DNA of 64,000 nt from Limnohabitans sp. T6-20 (lineage in GTDB: Bacteria; Pseudomonadota; Gammaproteobacteria; Burkholderiales; Burkholderiaceae_C): assembly GCF_003063505.1 (NCBI RefSeq), contig NZ_NERW01000002.1, positions 62,001-126,000 on the forward strand, given 5' to 3'. Shown here in pieces: positions 9,945 through 18,886 of this stretch. The position numbers and the translations under genes were made by a program. Position 1 is the stretch's first letter; every line of letters starts with the position of its first letter. A model generated the notes under the pieces. That model made no database searches, had not been told where the DNA came from, and worked only from the letters and a program-made list of their open reading frames with translations.

Positions 9945-10805
9945 TCAAGCCAGCGCGTCAAGCTCGCGGTGCCGTTTGAGGGTGAGCCAGCGCGTGCCAA
10001 AGCTGTGTGCCAGCTGCTCCACCATAAAGACCGAGCGGTGTTGCCCCCCGGTACAGCCGATGGCCACGGTGACGTAGCTGCGGTGATCGCGTTCGATGGC
10101 GGGAATCCACTGCTTGAGAAAACCTTCGATCTGCAATTGCATTTGCACGAACTCTTCGGATTGCCGCAAATAGTCTTGCACCGGGGCATCGCGCCCAGTT
10201 AAAGGTTTCAGGGCGCTTTCATAGTGCGGATTGGGCAACATCCGGATGTCAAAAACGTAGTCGGCGTCGGTGGGAATGCCGCGCTTGAACCCGAATGATT
10301 CGAACACCAGGGTCAGCTGTGCCACCGGGGCGCTGACCAGGGTTTTGATGTAGGTTTGCAATTGCGCCGAGCGCAGCAAGCTGGTGTCGATGACGTGGGC
10401 GCGTTCGCGCAAATCGGCCAGCAATTCGCGTTCGAACTCGATGGTTTCAAAAAGCGCTTTGTCACTCTGGGGTTTGCTGCCGCCCGACAACGGGTGCTTG
10501 CGACGGGATTCGGAATAGCGGCGCTGCAAGGTGTCAGAGGTGGCGTCCAGAAACACCGATTTCACCGTCATGCCCATGTCGCGCAGCAAGGTCATTTGCT
10601 CGGGCATCAGGTGCAGCGAGTTGGCGCTGCGCACGTCGATGGCGATGGCCAAGCGCTGTTCTTTTTGTTGTTCTTCAAGCTTGACGAAGGAGATCAGCAA
10701 CTCAGGCGGCAAGTTGTCGACGCAGTAGTAGCCAGCGTCTTCGAGCGCGTGCAGCGCGACCGATTTGCCGGAGCCGGACATGCCGGTGATCAGAATGATG
10801 TCCAT
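9945..10805 (-). CDS. rapZ: RNase adapter protein RapZ
   Basis: RapZ is a nucleotide-binding RNA-binding adapter which in enterobacteria delivers the GlmZ sRNA to RNase E to control glucosamine-6-phosphate synthase. The 286-residue protein has an N-terminal Walker A (GMSGSGKS), the [12 protein letters not shown] signature, and the C-terminal [20 protein letters not shown] motif. An ATG start at 10805 is chosen; two codons upstream there is only a TTG. It lies 2 bp after the recN stop on the same strand. Its target in this lineage cannot be read from the sequence. Confidence 0.95.
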   Translation of the reverse strand: MDIILITGMSGSGKSVALHALEDAGYYCVDNLPPELLISFVKLEEQQKEQRLAIAIDVRSANSLHLMPEQMTLLRDMGMTVKSVFLDATSDTLQRRYSESRRKHPLSGGSKPQSDKALFETIEFERELLADLRERAHVIDTSLLRSAQLQTYIKTLVSAPVAQLTLVFESFGFKRGIPTDADYVFDIRMLPNPHYESALKPLTGRDAPVQDYLRQSEEFVQMQLQIEGFLKQWIPAIERDHRSYVTVAIGCTGGQHRSVFMVEQLAHSFGTRWLTLKRHRELDALA

Positions 10806-10807
10806 GC

Positions 10808-12502
10808 TCAATTTTGTGTGGCTTTGCGGCCCGCAGGTTTCAAAGGGGCATCGCCCAGCATTTCTCGGGCGTGGGCCAAGGTGGTGGGCGACAGCTTTTC
10901 ACCGCCCAGCATGCGCGCGATTTCGCTCACGCGCTCTTCGCCGTTGACGGCGCGCACCTGGCTGCTGACCTGGCCTTTGGCAGCGGCTTTGCTGACCAGC
11001 AAATGGTGGTCAGCACAAGCCGCCACTTGGGGCAGGTGCGTGACCGCCAGCACTTGGCGGTGCACACCCAATTGCTTCATCAGGCGGCCCACGGTTTCGG
11101 CTACTGCGCCGCCGACGCCCGAGTCGACTTCGTCAAAAATCAGGGTGCCTGCTTCGCCCAGTTCGCTGGTGGTGACCGCAATGGCCAATGCGATGCGAGA
11201 GAGCTCACCACCGGAGGCCACTTTGCCCACCGGGCGCGGTGTGCTGCCTTCGTGTCCGGCGACCAGAAAGCTGACTTCTTCGAGGCCATGCTGTGCAGGC
11301 ACATCGAGCGTTTGCAGCTGAACTTCAAAACGACCGCCTTGCATCCCCAGTTGCTGCATGGCGTTGCTCACGGCTTGTGCCAGTGGTTTGGCGGCTTTTT
11401 GGCGTTGGCGAGAGATCGCTTTGGCTTCTTGCATGCACGCGGTTTGTGCGGCTTGTTCGGCTTTTCGCAGGCTGTCCAAGTCGGCGGCCGCATCGAGTTG
11501 GGCCAATTCCTGACGCCACGATTGCAGTGCCACAGGCAATTCATCGGGCGTTTTTTTGTAGCGGCGTGCCAGCGACAGCCACAGGCCCATGCGTTCGTCG
11601 AGCTGTGCCAGATGCCCTGGGTCCAGATCGGTTTTGCGCAAATAACTGTGCAGGCTGTGCGCCACGTCTTCGGCTTGGGCTTGGGCTGATGTCAGCACAT
11701 CGGCCAGCGCATTGAACTCGGGCTCAAACTGCCCGAGCGACTGCAGGGCCTGGATGGCGCGGGACAGCTGGCGCAACGCGCCGCCCTCGCTGTCGTTGTC
11801 TCCGCCTTCGAGCAGCAGCGTGCCTTGGTTGGCCCCGTCGATCAGGGCCTGCGCGTTGGCCAGGCGGCTGTGCTGGGAGCTCAGGTCTTGCCACTCACCC
11901 ACTTGGGGGTTGAGCTTTTCCAGTTCGCCAATTTGCCAGGCCAGGCGCTCGCGTTCGTTGACCAATGTACTTTGCGCTTGGCTCGCGTCGGCGAGGGTTT
12001 GCTGTGCTTGTCGCCAAACTTGCCAGGCGGCTTTGAGCGGGCGGATGTCGGTGCCGGCGTAGGCGTCCAGCAGGCCGCGCACGGCGTCAGGGCGGGTCAG
12101 GCTTTGCCAGGCGTGTTGGCCATGGATGTCCAGCAAGCGTTCGCCCAGTTCGCGCAGTTGTGTGGCCGTGGCGGGGCTGCCATTGATCCAGGCGCGACTT
12201 TTGCCAGCCGTGTCCACGGTGCGGCGCAGCAGCAATTGAGCCACTGCGTCAAAGCCTGCTTCTTCAAGCCAGGCCTGAATGGGCGGGGTGGGCTCGAATT
12301 CGGCGCAGACCTCGCAGCGGTTGGCACCTTCGCGCACCACGCTCGATTCGGCGCGGGCACCCAAGGCCAGCTGCAGGGCATCGATCAAAATGGATTTGCC
12401 TGCGCCTGTTTCTCCTGTGAGTACGCTGAAGCCTTGGCTCAGATCGAGCTCCAGCTCGTGCACGATCACAAAATCGCGCAGGGTGATGTGCGTCAGTGCC
12501 AC
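10808..12502 (-). CDS. recN: DNA repair protein RecN
   Basis: RecN is an SMC-like ATPase for double-strand-break repair. The 564-residue protein begins with [20 protein letters not shown] and a Walker A (GETGAGKS). A central coiled coil rich in Ala/Gln/Leu covers residues ~160-390, and the C-terminal half has the ABC signature ([11 protein letters not shown]) and Walker B ([13 protein letters not shown]). The start codon is GTG at 12502. It sits 3 bp after nadK and 2 bp before rapZ, so nadK-recN-rapZ probably form one operon. No clear LexA box was found at its start. Confidence 0.97.
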   Translation of the reverse strand: MALTHITLRDFVIVHELELDLSQGFSVLTGETGAGKSILIDALQLALGARAESSVVREGANRCEVCAEFEPTPPIQAWLEEAGFDAVAQLLLRRTVDTAGKSRAWINGSPATATQLRELGERLLDIHGQHAWQSLTRPDAVRGLLDAYAGTDIRPLKAAWQVWRQAQQTLADASQAQSTLVNERERLAWQIGELEKLNPQVGEWQDLSSQHSRLANAQALIDGANQGTLLLEGGDNDSEGGALRQLSRAIQALQSLGQFEPEFNALADVLTSAQAQAEDVAHSLHSYLRKTDLDPGHLAQLDERMGLWLSLARRYKKTPDELPVALQSWRQELAQLDAAADLDSLRKAEQAAQTACMQEAKAISRQRQKAAKPLAQAVSNAMQQLGMQGGRFEVQLQTLDVPAQHGLEEVSFLVAGHEGSTPRPVGKVASGGELSRIALAIAVTTSELGEAGTLIFDEVDSGVGGAVAETVGRLMKQLGVHRQVLAVTHLPQVAACADHHLLVSKAAAKGQVSSQVRAVNGEERVSEIARMLGGEKLSPTTLAHAREMLGDAPLKPAGRKATQN

Positions 12503-12505
12503 GGC

Positions 12506-13399
12506 TTATGCGCCTCCATTCCAGTGCATTTTTTTGCGCAAGGTGTCGAAGTAGTTCCAGCCCGAGGGGTGCAAAAACCGCACTTTGTGCTCGGAGCGCT
12601 GCACCTTGATCTGGTCACCCAGGATCAGATCGGCCAGCGATTGCATGTCGAAATTGGCGCTGACATAGCGCCCCGCCACGATCTCGATGCTGATCTCGGA
12701 TGACTCAGGCAGAACGATGGGGCGGTTGGACAAAGTATGCGGTGCGATAGGGGCCATGACCCAGCCCCCAATGGCCGGGTGCATCAGTGGGCCGCCGACC
12801 GACAGAGAGTAAGCCGTTGAGCCCGTAGGCGTCGCAATGATCAGGCCGTCGGCGCGTTGGTTCGACACAAAATGACCGTCGACCTCGACCCGCAGCTCCA
12901 CCATGCCCGAGGTGCCCCCTCGGTTGACGACCACGTCGTTCATCGCCAAAGCGCTGAACACACAGCGCTGGTCGCGCATCACTTGGGCTTGCAGCAAGCT
13001 GCGGTCTTCTGTTTGGTAATTGCCCTGCAGCATGGGCTGCAGCACATCCTGATAACTTTGCAAAGGGATATCTGTGATGAAGCCCAGTCGGCCCTGGTTG
13101 ATGCCCATCAGCGGCAAGCCGTAGCGCGCCATTTGGCGACCAATGCCGAGCATGGTGCCATCGCCGCCAATCACCAGACCCAAGTCGCACTGCGCGCCAA
13201 TGTCGGTCATGGGCAAGATGGAGTACTGGTTCAAGCCCGTGTGCGCGGCGGTTTCCTGGTCCAACACCACATCGCAACCTTGGCGGGTCAAAAACTGGGC
13301 GACGTCGTCCAGAGCACGTCGAGAGTTCTCCAGCGCACCCCCTTGGGTGGTCGTGTGGTATTTGCCAAAAAGTGCAACGTGACGGAACTTGGATCTCAT
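12506..13399 (-). CDS. nadK: NAD kinase
   Basis: NAD kinase phosphorylates NAD+ to NADP+. The 297-residue protein has the GGDGTMLG motif, the [10 protein letters not shown] segment and the conserved [15 protein letters not shown] active-site loop. The ATG at 13399 is preferred to an in-frame TTG two codons upstream. It is divergent from hrcA with only 28 bp between the start codons, so the two promoters overlap each other or lie inside the genes. nadK next to recN is a common proteobacterial arrangement. Confidence 0.97.
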   Translation of the reverse strand: MRSKFRHVALFGKYHTTTQGGALENSRRALDDVAQFLTRQGCDVVLDQETAAHTGLNQYSILPMTDIGAQCDLGLVIGGDGTMLGIGRQMARYGLPLMGINQGRLGFITDIPLQSYQDVLQPMLQGNYQTEDRSLLQAQVMRDQRCVFSALAMNDVVVNRGGTSGMVELRVEVDGHFVSNQRADGLIIATPTGSTAYSLSVGGPLMHPAIGGWVMAPIAPHTLSNRPIVLPESSEISIEIVAGRYVSANFDMQSLADLILGDQIKVQRSEHKVRFLHPSGWNYFDTLRKKMHWNGGA

Positions 13400-13427
13400 G
13401 CGCAAATTACATCATTAAAATGGCCAA

Positions 13428-14432
13428 ATGCTAGATGATCGTGCCAAGTTATTGCTCAAAGCGCTGGTTGAACGCTATATCGCGGACGGCCAACCCGTGG
13501 GCTCGCGCACGCTCTCCAAAGCCTCGGGCCTGGACCTGTCGCCCGCCACCATCCGCAACGTGATGGCTGATCTGGAAGAGCTGGGCCTGATTGCCAGCCC
13601 GCACACCTCAGCCGGGCGCATCCCGACCAGCCGGGGCTATCGGCTCTTTGTGGACACCATGCTCACGGTGCAGCGGGATGGTTTTGAAACGCCTGCGCTC
13701 ACGCCCGATCAGCCGCAAAAGGTGATTGCCAGCGCAGCCAACCTGTTGTCCAACCTGTCGCATTTTGTGGGCGTAGTCATGACGCCGCGCAGGGCCTCAG
13801 TGTTCCGGCACATCGAGTTTTTGCGTTTGTCCGAGCGGCGTTTGCTGGTCATCATCGTTTCGCCCGAAGGCGACGTGCAAAACCGCATCCTGTTCACCGA
13901 GACCGACTACTCCCAAAGCCAGTTGATCGAGACCTCGAATTTCCTCAACACCCACTATGCAGGCATGGCCATCGAGCAGGTGCGCAGCCGGGTGCAGCAA
14001 GAGCTGGTCAGTTTGCAAAGCGAAATCGCCACCCTCATGCAAGCGGCCGTGCAGGTCAGCACCGAGGCGTTGGCCGAAGACCAGAACGAAGTGGTGATCG
14101 CGGGCGAGCGCAATTTGCTGTCGGTCAGTGATTTTTCCAGTGATATGGGCCACCTGCGTCGGGCGTTTGACCTGTTTGAACAAAAAACGCAACTCATGCG
14201 CTTGCTGGACGTGTCCAGCCAAGCCGAAGGTGTGCGCATTTATATAGGCGGTGAAAGCCAGATCGTGCCCATGCAGGAGCTGTCGGTGGTCAGTTCACCC
14301 TACGAGGTCGACGGCCAAATTGTGGGCACTTTGGGCGTGATCGGCCCCACCCGCATGCCCTACGACCGGATGATCCAGATCGTCAACATCACTTCTCGCT
14401 TGGTCAGTAACGCGCTGAGCCAGTCGAAATAA
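13428..14432 (+). CDS. hrcA: Heat-inducible transcription repressor HrcA
   Basis: HrcA represses groESL/dnaK-type heat-shock genes by binding CIRCE elements and is kept active by GroEL. The 334-residue protein has an N-terminal winged helix ([20 protein letters not shown], then [19 protein letters not shown]), a GAF-like middle and a C-terminal region ending [15 protein letters not shown]. No CIRCE inverted repeat (TTAGCACTC/GAGTGCTAA) is visible upstream, so autoregulation is not supported here. The intron-containing tRNA gene starts 37 bp after its stop. Confidence 0.96.
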   Translation: MLDDRAKLLLKALVERYIADGQPVGSRTLSKASGLDLSPATIRNVMADLEELGLIASPHTSAGRIPTSRGYRLFVDTMLTVQRDGFETPALTPDQPQKVIASAANLLSNLSHFVGVVMTPRRASVFRHIEFLRLSERRLLVIIVSPEGDVQNRILFTETDYSQSQLIETSNFLNTHYAGMAIEQVRSRVQQELVSLQSEIATLMQAAVQVSTEALAEDQNEVVIAGERNLLSVSDFSSDMGHLRRAFDLFEQKTQLMRLLDVSSQAEGVRIYIGGESQIVPMQELSVVSSPYEVDGQIVGTLGVIGPTRMPYDRMIQIVNITSRLVSNALSQSK

Positions 14433-14469
14433 GCGGCCTTCGCTGGCGACTACAATCACTCCTTCGGTT

Positions 14470-14753
14470 GGGGCGTTAGCTCAGTTGGTTAGAGCAGAGG
14501 ACTCATGAAAATTGTGCACCGAGGTAGGAAACTCTTCGTGTGAATGGCGTCAAATTCGGTGAAAGCTAAGTGCAGCAATGCATAGGCCAATGCCGAGCCA
14601 AGCTCAGTGAGAAATCACTTTGAAGGTGTAGAGACTAGACGGCGCCCGTCTAAGTGCAGTGATGCATACGATGAAGGCATAGTCCAGGGAGTGATGAAAG
14701 TCACACAAACCAGAATCCTTTGGTCCACGGTTCAAGTCCGTGACGCCCTACCA
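14470..14753 (+). tRNA. tRNA with CAT anticodon (Ile2 or elongator Met), interrupted by a group I intron
   Basis: Exon 1 is 14470-14506 and exon 2 is 14714-14753. Joined, they form a normal 77-nt cloverleaf: acceptor GGGGCGT/ACGCCCT, D arm GCTC/GAGC, anticodon stem GAGGA/TCCTT with loop CTCATAA, variable loop TGGTC, T arm CACGG/CCGTG and an encoded CCA. The gene is interrupted exactly after the anticodon T by a 207-nt intron. Anticodon CAT fits either elongator Met or tRNA-Ile2, whose C34 is changed to lysidine by TilS. The TTTGGTC segment after the anticodon stem and GGTTCAAGTCC look more like Ile2, but the choice is not certain. A TACAAT hexamer at 14451-14456 could be the -10 box. Confidence 0.93.
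14507..14713 (+). ncRNA. Self-splicing group I intron (IC3-like) in tRNA(CAT)
   Basis: This 207-nt insertion lies between anticodon position 36 and base 37. The 5' site follows a U (exon ...CTCAT) and the internal guide GTG at 14514-14516 can pair with exon CAT, giving the required G-U at the splice site. The core includes CAAATTCGGTGAAAGCTAAG (14551-14570, P4/J4-5/P5 region), GAGACTAGAC (14631-14640, P7 5' side) and GGCATAGTCCAGG (14677-14689, P7 3' side). P9 is GTGAT-GAAA-GTCAC with a GNRA loop. The last intron base is G (14713), as expected for omega-G. No reading frame for an endonuclease fits. Several core blocks match my memory of the Azoarcus tRNA-Ile(CAU) intron, also about 205 nt. 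Splicing itself is predicted, not shown. Confidence 0.93.
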
Positions 14754-15055
14754 TTCCAATCCTTTGAGTTACTTCGTAGAACGCTACAGAGTGACTTTTT
14801 TCCGTGTGTGTGCCAAGTTGACGCTCGCAGCTCACACAGTCCTGTCACAACTGTAGGGCTGTGTTCAATGATGCTACGCCACGTTGTCCCACCGTAGGAT
14901 TCAGACGCCGCCACCGCCAGCACAAGCCGTGAACACACGATTGACGCACTGATACAACTGGCCGAGAGGAACGAGACCGAGGTCTCAACTTAAATCAACC
15001 TGCCTCCACGAAACCCGGGGCGATTCACCAACAACGTTCTAACTAAGGGTTCCTA
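14754..15055. other. Intergenic stretch between tRNA and amidohydrolase gene
   Basis: This 302-bp gap has no convincing complete gene. At 14898-14993 a 31-codon open stretch closed by TAA (reading ...SREHTIDALIQLAERNETEVST) has a protein-like helical pattern but no start codon, so it may be the tail of a decayed gene. A purine-rich AAGGG lies 6 nt before the ATG at 15056 and probably serves as the amidohydrolase ribosome-binding site. No terminator is evident directly after the tRNA. Confidence 0.5.
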
Positions 15056-16009
15056 ATGTTCAAGTCAGTCTTTTTGGGGTCGTGTTTTTCGTTAACTCTG
15101 TTGACTTTTAATTCTTTCGCACAAAGTAGCCCTGAGACTGTTGAATTCGCTAAAAAAATCCCAATTGCTGACGTTCACATGCACACGTATCAGCAGAACC
15201 CACGTTCTGCCGCATGGTGGAAAGAACAAATGGATGTCAATGGCGTGAAGTGGGGCGGTGCTGTTGGTGACTATCGAGAAGACGTGCAAGCAGAGTTGAA
15301 AGATAGATTCATTCCTGCGATTGGTCAGATCGCTTTCTTTAAAGTATTTTTCAAAGACAACACACGTGGTTTGATAGATCCAGAGAATCCAGTTTTTCAG
15401 GACTTGTATGGTCGAGCAGATAAATTGTTTGAATCTGGACTAGTCAAGGGTTTTGGTGAGTTTCATACTGACAACCATACAAGTGGACATCCAAGAATAC
15501 GTCGTGTTATTCGCACGGACAACCCTGCAATGCGCAAGTTTTATGCAATTGCAGAGAGATACAGTGGATTTGTTCAAATCCATGCTGAATTTGATAAAGA
15601 CTTCGGAAAAGACATCTTGTCTTTATCTGCTGATTTTCCTAATGTCACAACTGTGTTGTCTCATTGTCTTAGTGCCAATGATGCAAATTCACTTGCATTA
15701 TTATTCAGTAAGCGCACAAATATCACTTGTGAAATGTCAGCAACAGGAGAAGCGATCAATAGAATTTTGGGGCTCAATAAGTCACCAATTGCCTTTAATT
15801 CGTCTGGACCATTTAAAGATTGGAAGAAGCTCATAGAGAGCTATCCTGATCAAGTTATGCTTGGCACTGATCCTTGCTGCGGTGCAGATAGGGGCTACTC
15901 TGAGTTGATCTCCGAATTGAGAGCAAATTTGCTTCCCTATTTTTCACCTGAGATCATGGAAAAATTAGCATACAAAAATGCAGTGCGAATTTTCAAACTG
16001 AAAGAGTGA
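15056..16009 (+). CDS. Exported amidohydrolase-superfamily protein
   Basis: The 317-residue precursor has a signal peptide (MFKSVFLGSCFSLTLLTFNS, then FAQ as likely cleavage region). The mature part shows amidohydrolase-type metal motifs: ADVHMHTY (HxH, near residue 40), GEFHTDNHTSG, VQIHAEFD, TVLSHCLSAN and a C-terminal GTDPCCG that should supply the barrel Asp. These fit a TIM-barrel metal hydrolase of the PF04909-like type acting in the periplasm. The substrate is unknown. Base composition is clearly AT-richer than the flanking housekeeping genes. It lies between an intact tRNA and a partial copy of the tRNA 3' end, suggesting acquisition by transfer. Confidence 0.75.
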   Translation: MFKSVFLGSCFSLTLLTFNSFAQSSPETVEFAKKIPIADVHMHTYQQNPRSAAWWKEQMDVNGVKWGGAVGDYREDVQAELKDRFIPAIGQIAFFKVFFKDNTRGLIDPENPVFQDLYGRADKLFESGLVKGFGEFHTDNHTSGHPRIRRVIRTDNPAMRKFYAIAERYSGFVQIHAEFDKDFGKDILSLSADFPNVTTVLSHCLSANDANSLALLFSKRTNITCEMSATGEAINRILGLNKSPIAFNSSGPFKDWKKLIESYPDQVMLGTDPCCGADRGYSELISELRANLLPYFSPEIMEKLAYKNAVRIFKLKE

Positions 16010-16372
16010 TGCTCGAATGAGGCCTAACCCTATCTTTTTGCATTTTTAGTGTCTGCTGGCAAATTTCCTTGATGAAATTATTAACTGAAAATTTTCAATT
16101 AGCTACACACTTCGTTGCGGATTTTATAAAAGTCATTATAATCTTTTTATTTTAATAAATATATTAAATTTAAAAAAAATCATAATAATTTGGCCGGCGG
16201 TTTAATTCTGTGACGCCCTACCGTTCAGGTAAACAATTTAGACTACTTTTAATCAGGTGGTCTTTTTCGTTTATAAGAGTTTACAGACTGTGGCACCTGA
16301 ATTTTTAGCGTAATAATGAGCCCTGTTTGAGGTAAAACCATATCGGCGCCAATACAAAAAAATGCTACAAGA
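16010..16372. other. AT-rich intergenic region holding a tRNA 3'-end remnant
   Basis: This 363-bp gap between convergent genes is strongly AT-rich, with A/T runs at about 16140-16190. It contains no credible gene. Its one recognisable element is the tRNA 3'-end remnant at 16199-16226. The rest is unassigned and may be decayed mobile-element sequence. Confidence 0.6.
16199..16226 (+). repeat. Degenerate copy of the tRNA(CAT) 3' end (candidate attachment-site remnant)
   Basis: These 28 bp align without gaps to 14729-14756 of the tRNA T arm and acceptor. They share GTGACGCCCTACC exactly, and 24 of 28 positions agree by eye. A direct repeat of a tRNA 3' end at a distance of 1470 bp is the usual footprint of site-specific integration by a tyrosine recombinase. 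No integrase gene lies between the copies, so the element would be an old, stripped one. Confidence 0.7.
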
Positions 16373-17590
16373 CTACTTGGTAGGTGAATTTAAATTGTTA
16401 ATCACAGCATTTAATAATCGATACGTTCGCAGTGATCGAATAGAGTTGGTTTCATTGTTATCTGCAGAGTTGATAATCAAGGCAGTTTTGGAGTCCCTGT
16501 CAATTCCAATATATTGACCATATGTACCTTGCATAAAGTACCGGCCCGGTTTTTCACGCAACCAAAACTGATAACCATAGCCTGTTGCCATTTGAGCTTG
16601 GTTAAATTTAAAGCCTTCTGGTTGCCTTTCCACGTTGGTTGCTTGGTCAATATACTCGGCTGAAATAATGCGCTTGCCATTGATAACACCTTCATTGGCC
16701 ATCATCACGGCGACCTTTGCATAGTCAAATTGTGTTGCATTAAAGAATGCGTAACCTAATTCATTGCCGAGACTGTCAGTTGTCCACCAAGCATCGAACT
16801 CGGCACCGATGGGGTCCCACAATTTTTCTTGCATAAACTGACAAACACTTTTACCAGTAGCGCCCCTCAATACCTCAGCGAGCACCGTAGTTTCAATGCT
16901 GGCGTAGTTGAACTTTTTACCTTCATTTGAACTTGAACGCTGCACATCACTCAAGACTTTCAGCACACTCGAATTGGAGTTGAAACGCATTGCTTGGTCA
17001 AAATGGTAGATGTCATTTTTTCCCGTGTAAGTCTCATTAAATGACACACCCGACGACATTCTCAACAATGAGCGAATTGATGTTTTTGAATAGATTGAAT
17101 CACCTATACGATTTGTGTAGCGGGATGCTGGATCATCTAAGTTCTTAATTAAACCTTCATCCAGTGCGATGCCAATCATGATGCTGATCATTGACTTTGC
17201 CACTGAGAAAGAGGTAAAAAGGTCGGTATCACGTCGTTCGTGGCTATGGTGTTGATCGATGATCTTGCCATCTCGGACCACCATCAAGGCCATAACGTTG
17301 TTTTTGTCTATGTGCTCCTTCAATGTGTAACTAAGCACTGCATCGTATTTGACAGCAGATAAATCCCGAGATACACGTTGTAGCGGTACGGGTGAGGAAG
17401 ATTTGGATACTTTACACGAGGGGCCCACTTCCGCCATGTGTGTAAACAATCCAACCTTGTGCGGTGTCGTCACATCTGGAGATTTTGGTACCAAATAACG
17501 TTTATCGCGATCTTCGTGCTCAATAAATTGAGCGTGAGATAGATTTGCAACGAACGTAAATAGCAAGAAGATTAATTTTCTTACTGTCAT
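16373..17590 (-). CDS. Exported serine hydrolase, class C beta-lactamase-like family (copy 1)
   Basis: The 405-residue precursor has a signal peptide ending SHAQ. The nucleophile motif SxxK is S129-V-A-K132 and the second motif is Y229-A-S231. A C-terminal GTYGQYIGIDRDSKTALI segment takes the place of the KTG-type motif. This matches the PF00144 serine hydrolase fold (beta-lactamase/DD-peptidase/esterase relatives). Function could be esterase, amidase or peptidase; antibiotic resistance should not be assumed. It is a tandem paralogue of the next gene: the two share long identical stretches such as QFIEHEDRDKRY and GKKFNYASIET. The gene is AT-rich compared with its surroundings. Confidence 0.85.
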   Translation of the reverse strand: MTVRKLIFLLFTFVANLSHAQFIEHEDRDKRYLVPKSPDVTTPHKVGLFTHMAEVGPSCKVSKSSSPVPLQRVSRDLSAVKYDAVLSYTLKEHIDKNNVMALMVVRDGKIIDQHHSHERRDTDLFTSFSVAKSMISIMIGIALDEGLIKNLDDPASRYTNRIGDSIYSKTSIRSLLRMSSGVSFNETYTGKNDIYHFDQAMRFNSNSSVLKVLSDVQRSSSNEGKKFNYASIETTVLAEVLRGATGKSVCQFMQEKLWDPIGAEFDAWWTTDSLGNELGYAFFNATQFDYAKVAVMMANEGVINGKRIISAEYIDQATNVERQPEGFKFNQAQMATGYGYQFWLREKPGRYFMQGTYGQYIGIDRDSKTALIINSADNNETNSIRSLRTYRLLNAVINNLNSPTK

Positions 17591-17607
17591 AAATTAATTG
17601 CTAAATA

Positions 17608-18813
17608 TTATTGTGGATTGGTTGCTGCAATCAGGCTATCGAAAAGCCGCCTTGTTCTTAGCGTTCTCATTCCATTGACACGTACAGGGTCTGCGGTGTG
17701 AACGACAAGTACAGATTTTGAGTCGCGATCAACGAATACATATTGGCCATATGATCCAACCATGGCGTAACGACCGGTAGTTTTTTGTAGCCAGAATTGG
17801 TAGCCATATCCTGATAACTTGTCTGCTTGGTCGTACTTAAATCCCTCGGGTTGTCTCTCCACATTGGTAGCTTGATCAATATACTCAGCAGATAGCAAAC
17901 GCCTACCGTAAATTTCTCCCATGTTGGCAAGCATGACAGCAACTTTTGCATAGTCAACTTGAGTGGCATTGAATCCTGAATGGCCTAAAACATTTCCTTC
18001 ACTGTCTGTTTCCCAATAGGCGTCTGATTCCGCACCGATAGGCCCCCAAAGTTTTTCCTGCGTATATTGACAAACACTTTTACCAGTTGCACCGCGGATA
18101 ACTTCGGCCAGCACAGCAGTCTCAATGCTGGCGTAGTTGAATTTCTTTCCTTCGCTGAAGCTAGTGCGTTGCCATTTGTTAAGTGCTTTTGGCACGCTGG
18201 AATTTAAATTGTTACGCAGTGATTCGTCAAATTCAGATGCATCTCCTCTAGCCGTATTCGGTTCAGTAAATGGTATGCCGGAGGCCATCCGAAGTAGCGA
18301 ACGAATTTTTATCTTACTGTAGCTGGATTGATTTATTCGATTTGTGTATTTTGAAACTGGGTCATCAAGACTTGTTATCAATCCTTCATCGAGTGCGATG
18401 CCTATTAAGATGCTGGTTATTGACTTGCCAGCTGAAAAGGATGCAAATAAGTCATCAGCTCGGCGTTCGTTCTGGTAATGCTGATCAATAACTTTACCGT
18501 CTCTCACAAACGTCAGTCCCATTACGTTGTTCTTTTTGAGATGTTCTTTCAATGTGTAATTGAAAATTAACTCGTATTTCGTGTTCGATAAGTCACGTGG
18601 GGCACGCGGCAAAGGCGCTGGTGCAGATGACTTAGCAACTTTGCAAGTTGGCGTTATTTCAGCCATGTGCGTGAACATTCCAACTTGGTTAGTCGTGCCT
18701 CGAACAAACGAACTCGGTATTGGGTAGCGTTTATCTCGATCTTCGTGCTCGATGAATTGGGCGTTTGCGAAATTTGCGATAAGGAAAATCAACAAACCGA
18801 GTGACTTTTTCAT
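17608..18813 (-). CDS. Exported serine hydrolase, class C beta-lactamase-like family (copy 2)
   Basis: The 401-residue precursor starts MKKSLGLLIFLIANFANAQF, a clear signal peptide. Active-site motifs are S127-A-G-K130 and Y227-A-S229, with GSYGQYVFVDRDSKSVLVV near the C-terminus. It is upstream of copy 1 in the same direction with 17 bp between stop and start, so they probably form an operon. Much of the two proteins is identical after the signal peptide, showing tandem duplication followed by divergence. Like copy 1 it is AT-rich, and I read both as part of the transferred islet beside the tRNA. Confidence 0.85.
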   Translation of the reverse strand: MKKSLGLLIFLIANFANAQFIEHEDRDKRYPIPSSFVRGTTNQVGMFTHMAEITPTCKVAKSSAPAPLPRAPRDLSNTKYELIFNYTLKEHLKKNNVMGLTFVRDGKVIDQHYQNERRADDLFASFSAGKSITSILIGIALDEGLITSLDDPVSKYTNRINQSSYSKIKIRSLLRMASGIPFTEPNTARGDASEFDESLRNNLNSSVPKALNKWQRTSFSEGKKFNYASIETAVLAEVIRGATGKSVCQYTQEKLWGPIGAESDAYWETDSEGNVLGHSGFNATQVDYAKVAVMLANMGEIYGRRLLSAEYIDQATNVERQPEGFKYDQADKLSGYGYQFWLQKTTGRYAMVGSYGQYVFVDRDSKSVLVVHTADPVRVNGMRTLRTRRLFDSLIAATNPQ

Positions 18814-18886
18814 AGGCTTTCGTTCGCTTTAAGGTGTGAGTCAGTGTGCGTTCTTGTCTCGGTTCAAGCTGCAAACTTTGAGTGCA

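Noticed and set aside
13400..13427. CIRCE element for HrcA in the nadK-hrcA gap
   Set aside because: The 28-bp gap lacks the TTAGCACTC/GAGTGCTAA repeat.
14470..14506. A truncated, non-functional tRNA pseudogene
   Set aside because: The missing 3' half is present at 14714-14753 and joins precisely once the group I intron is removed.
16373..18813. True beta-lactamase resistance genes
   Set aside because: The motifs fit the broad PF00144 serine-hydrolase family; no KTG box or specific class C resistance signature was seen.
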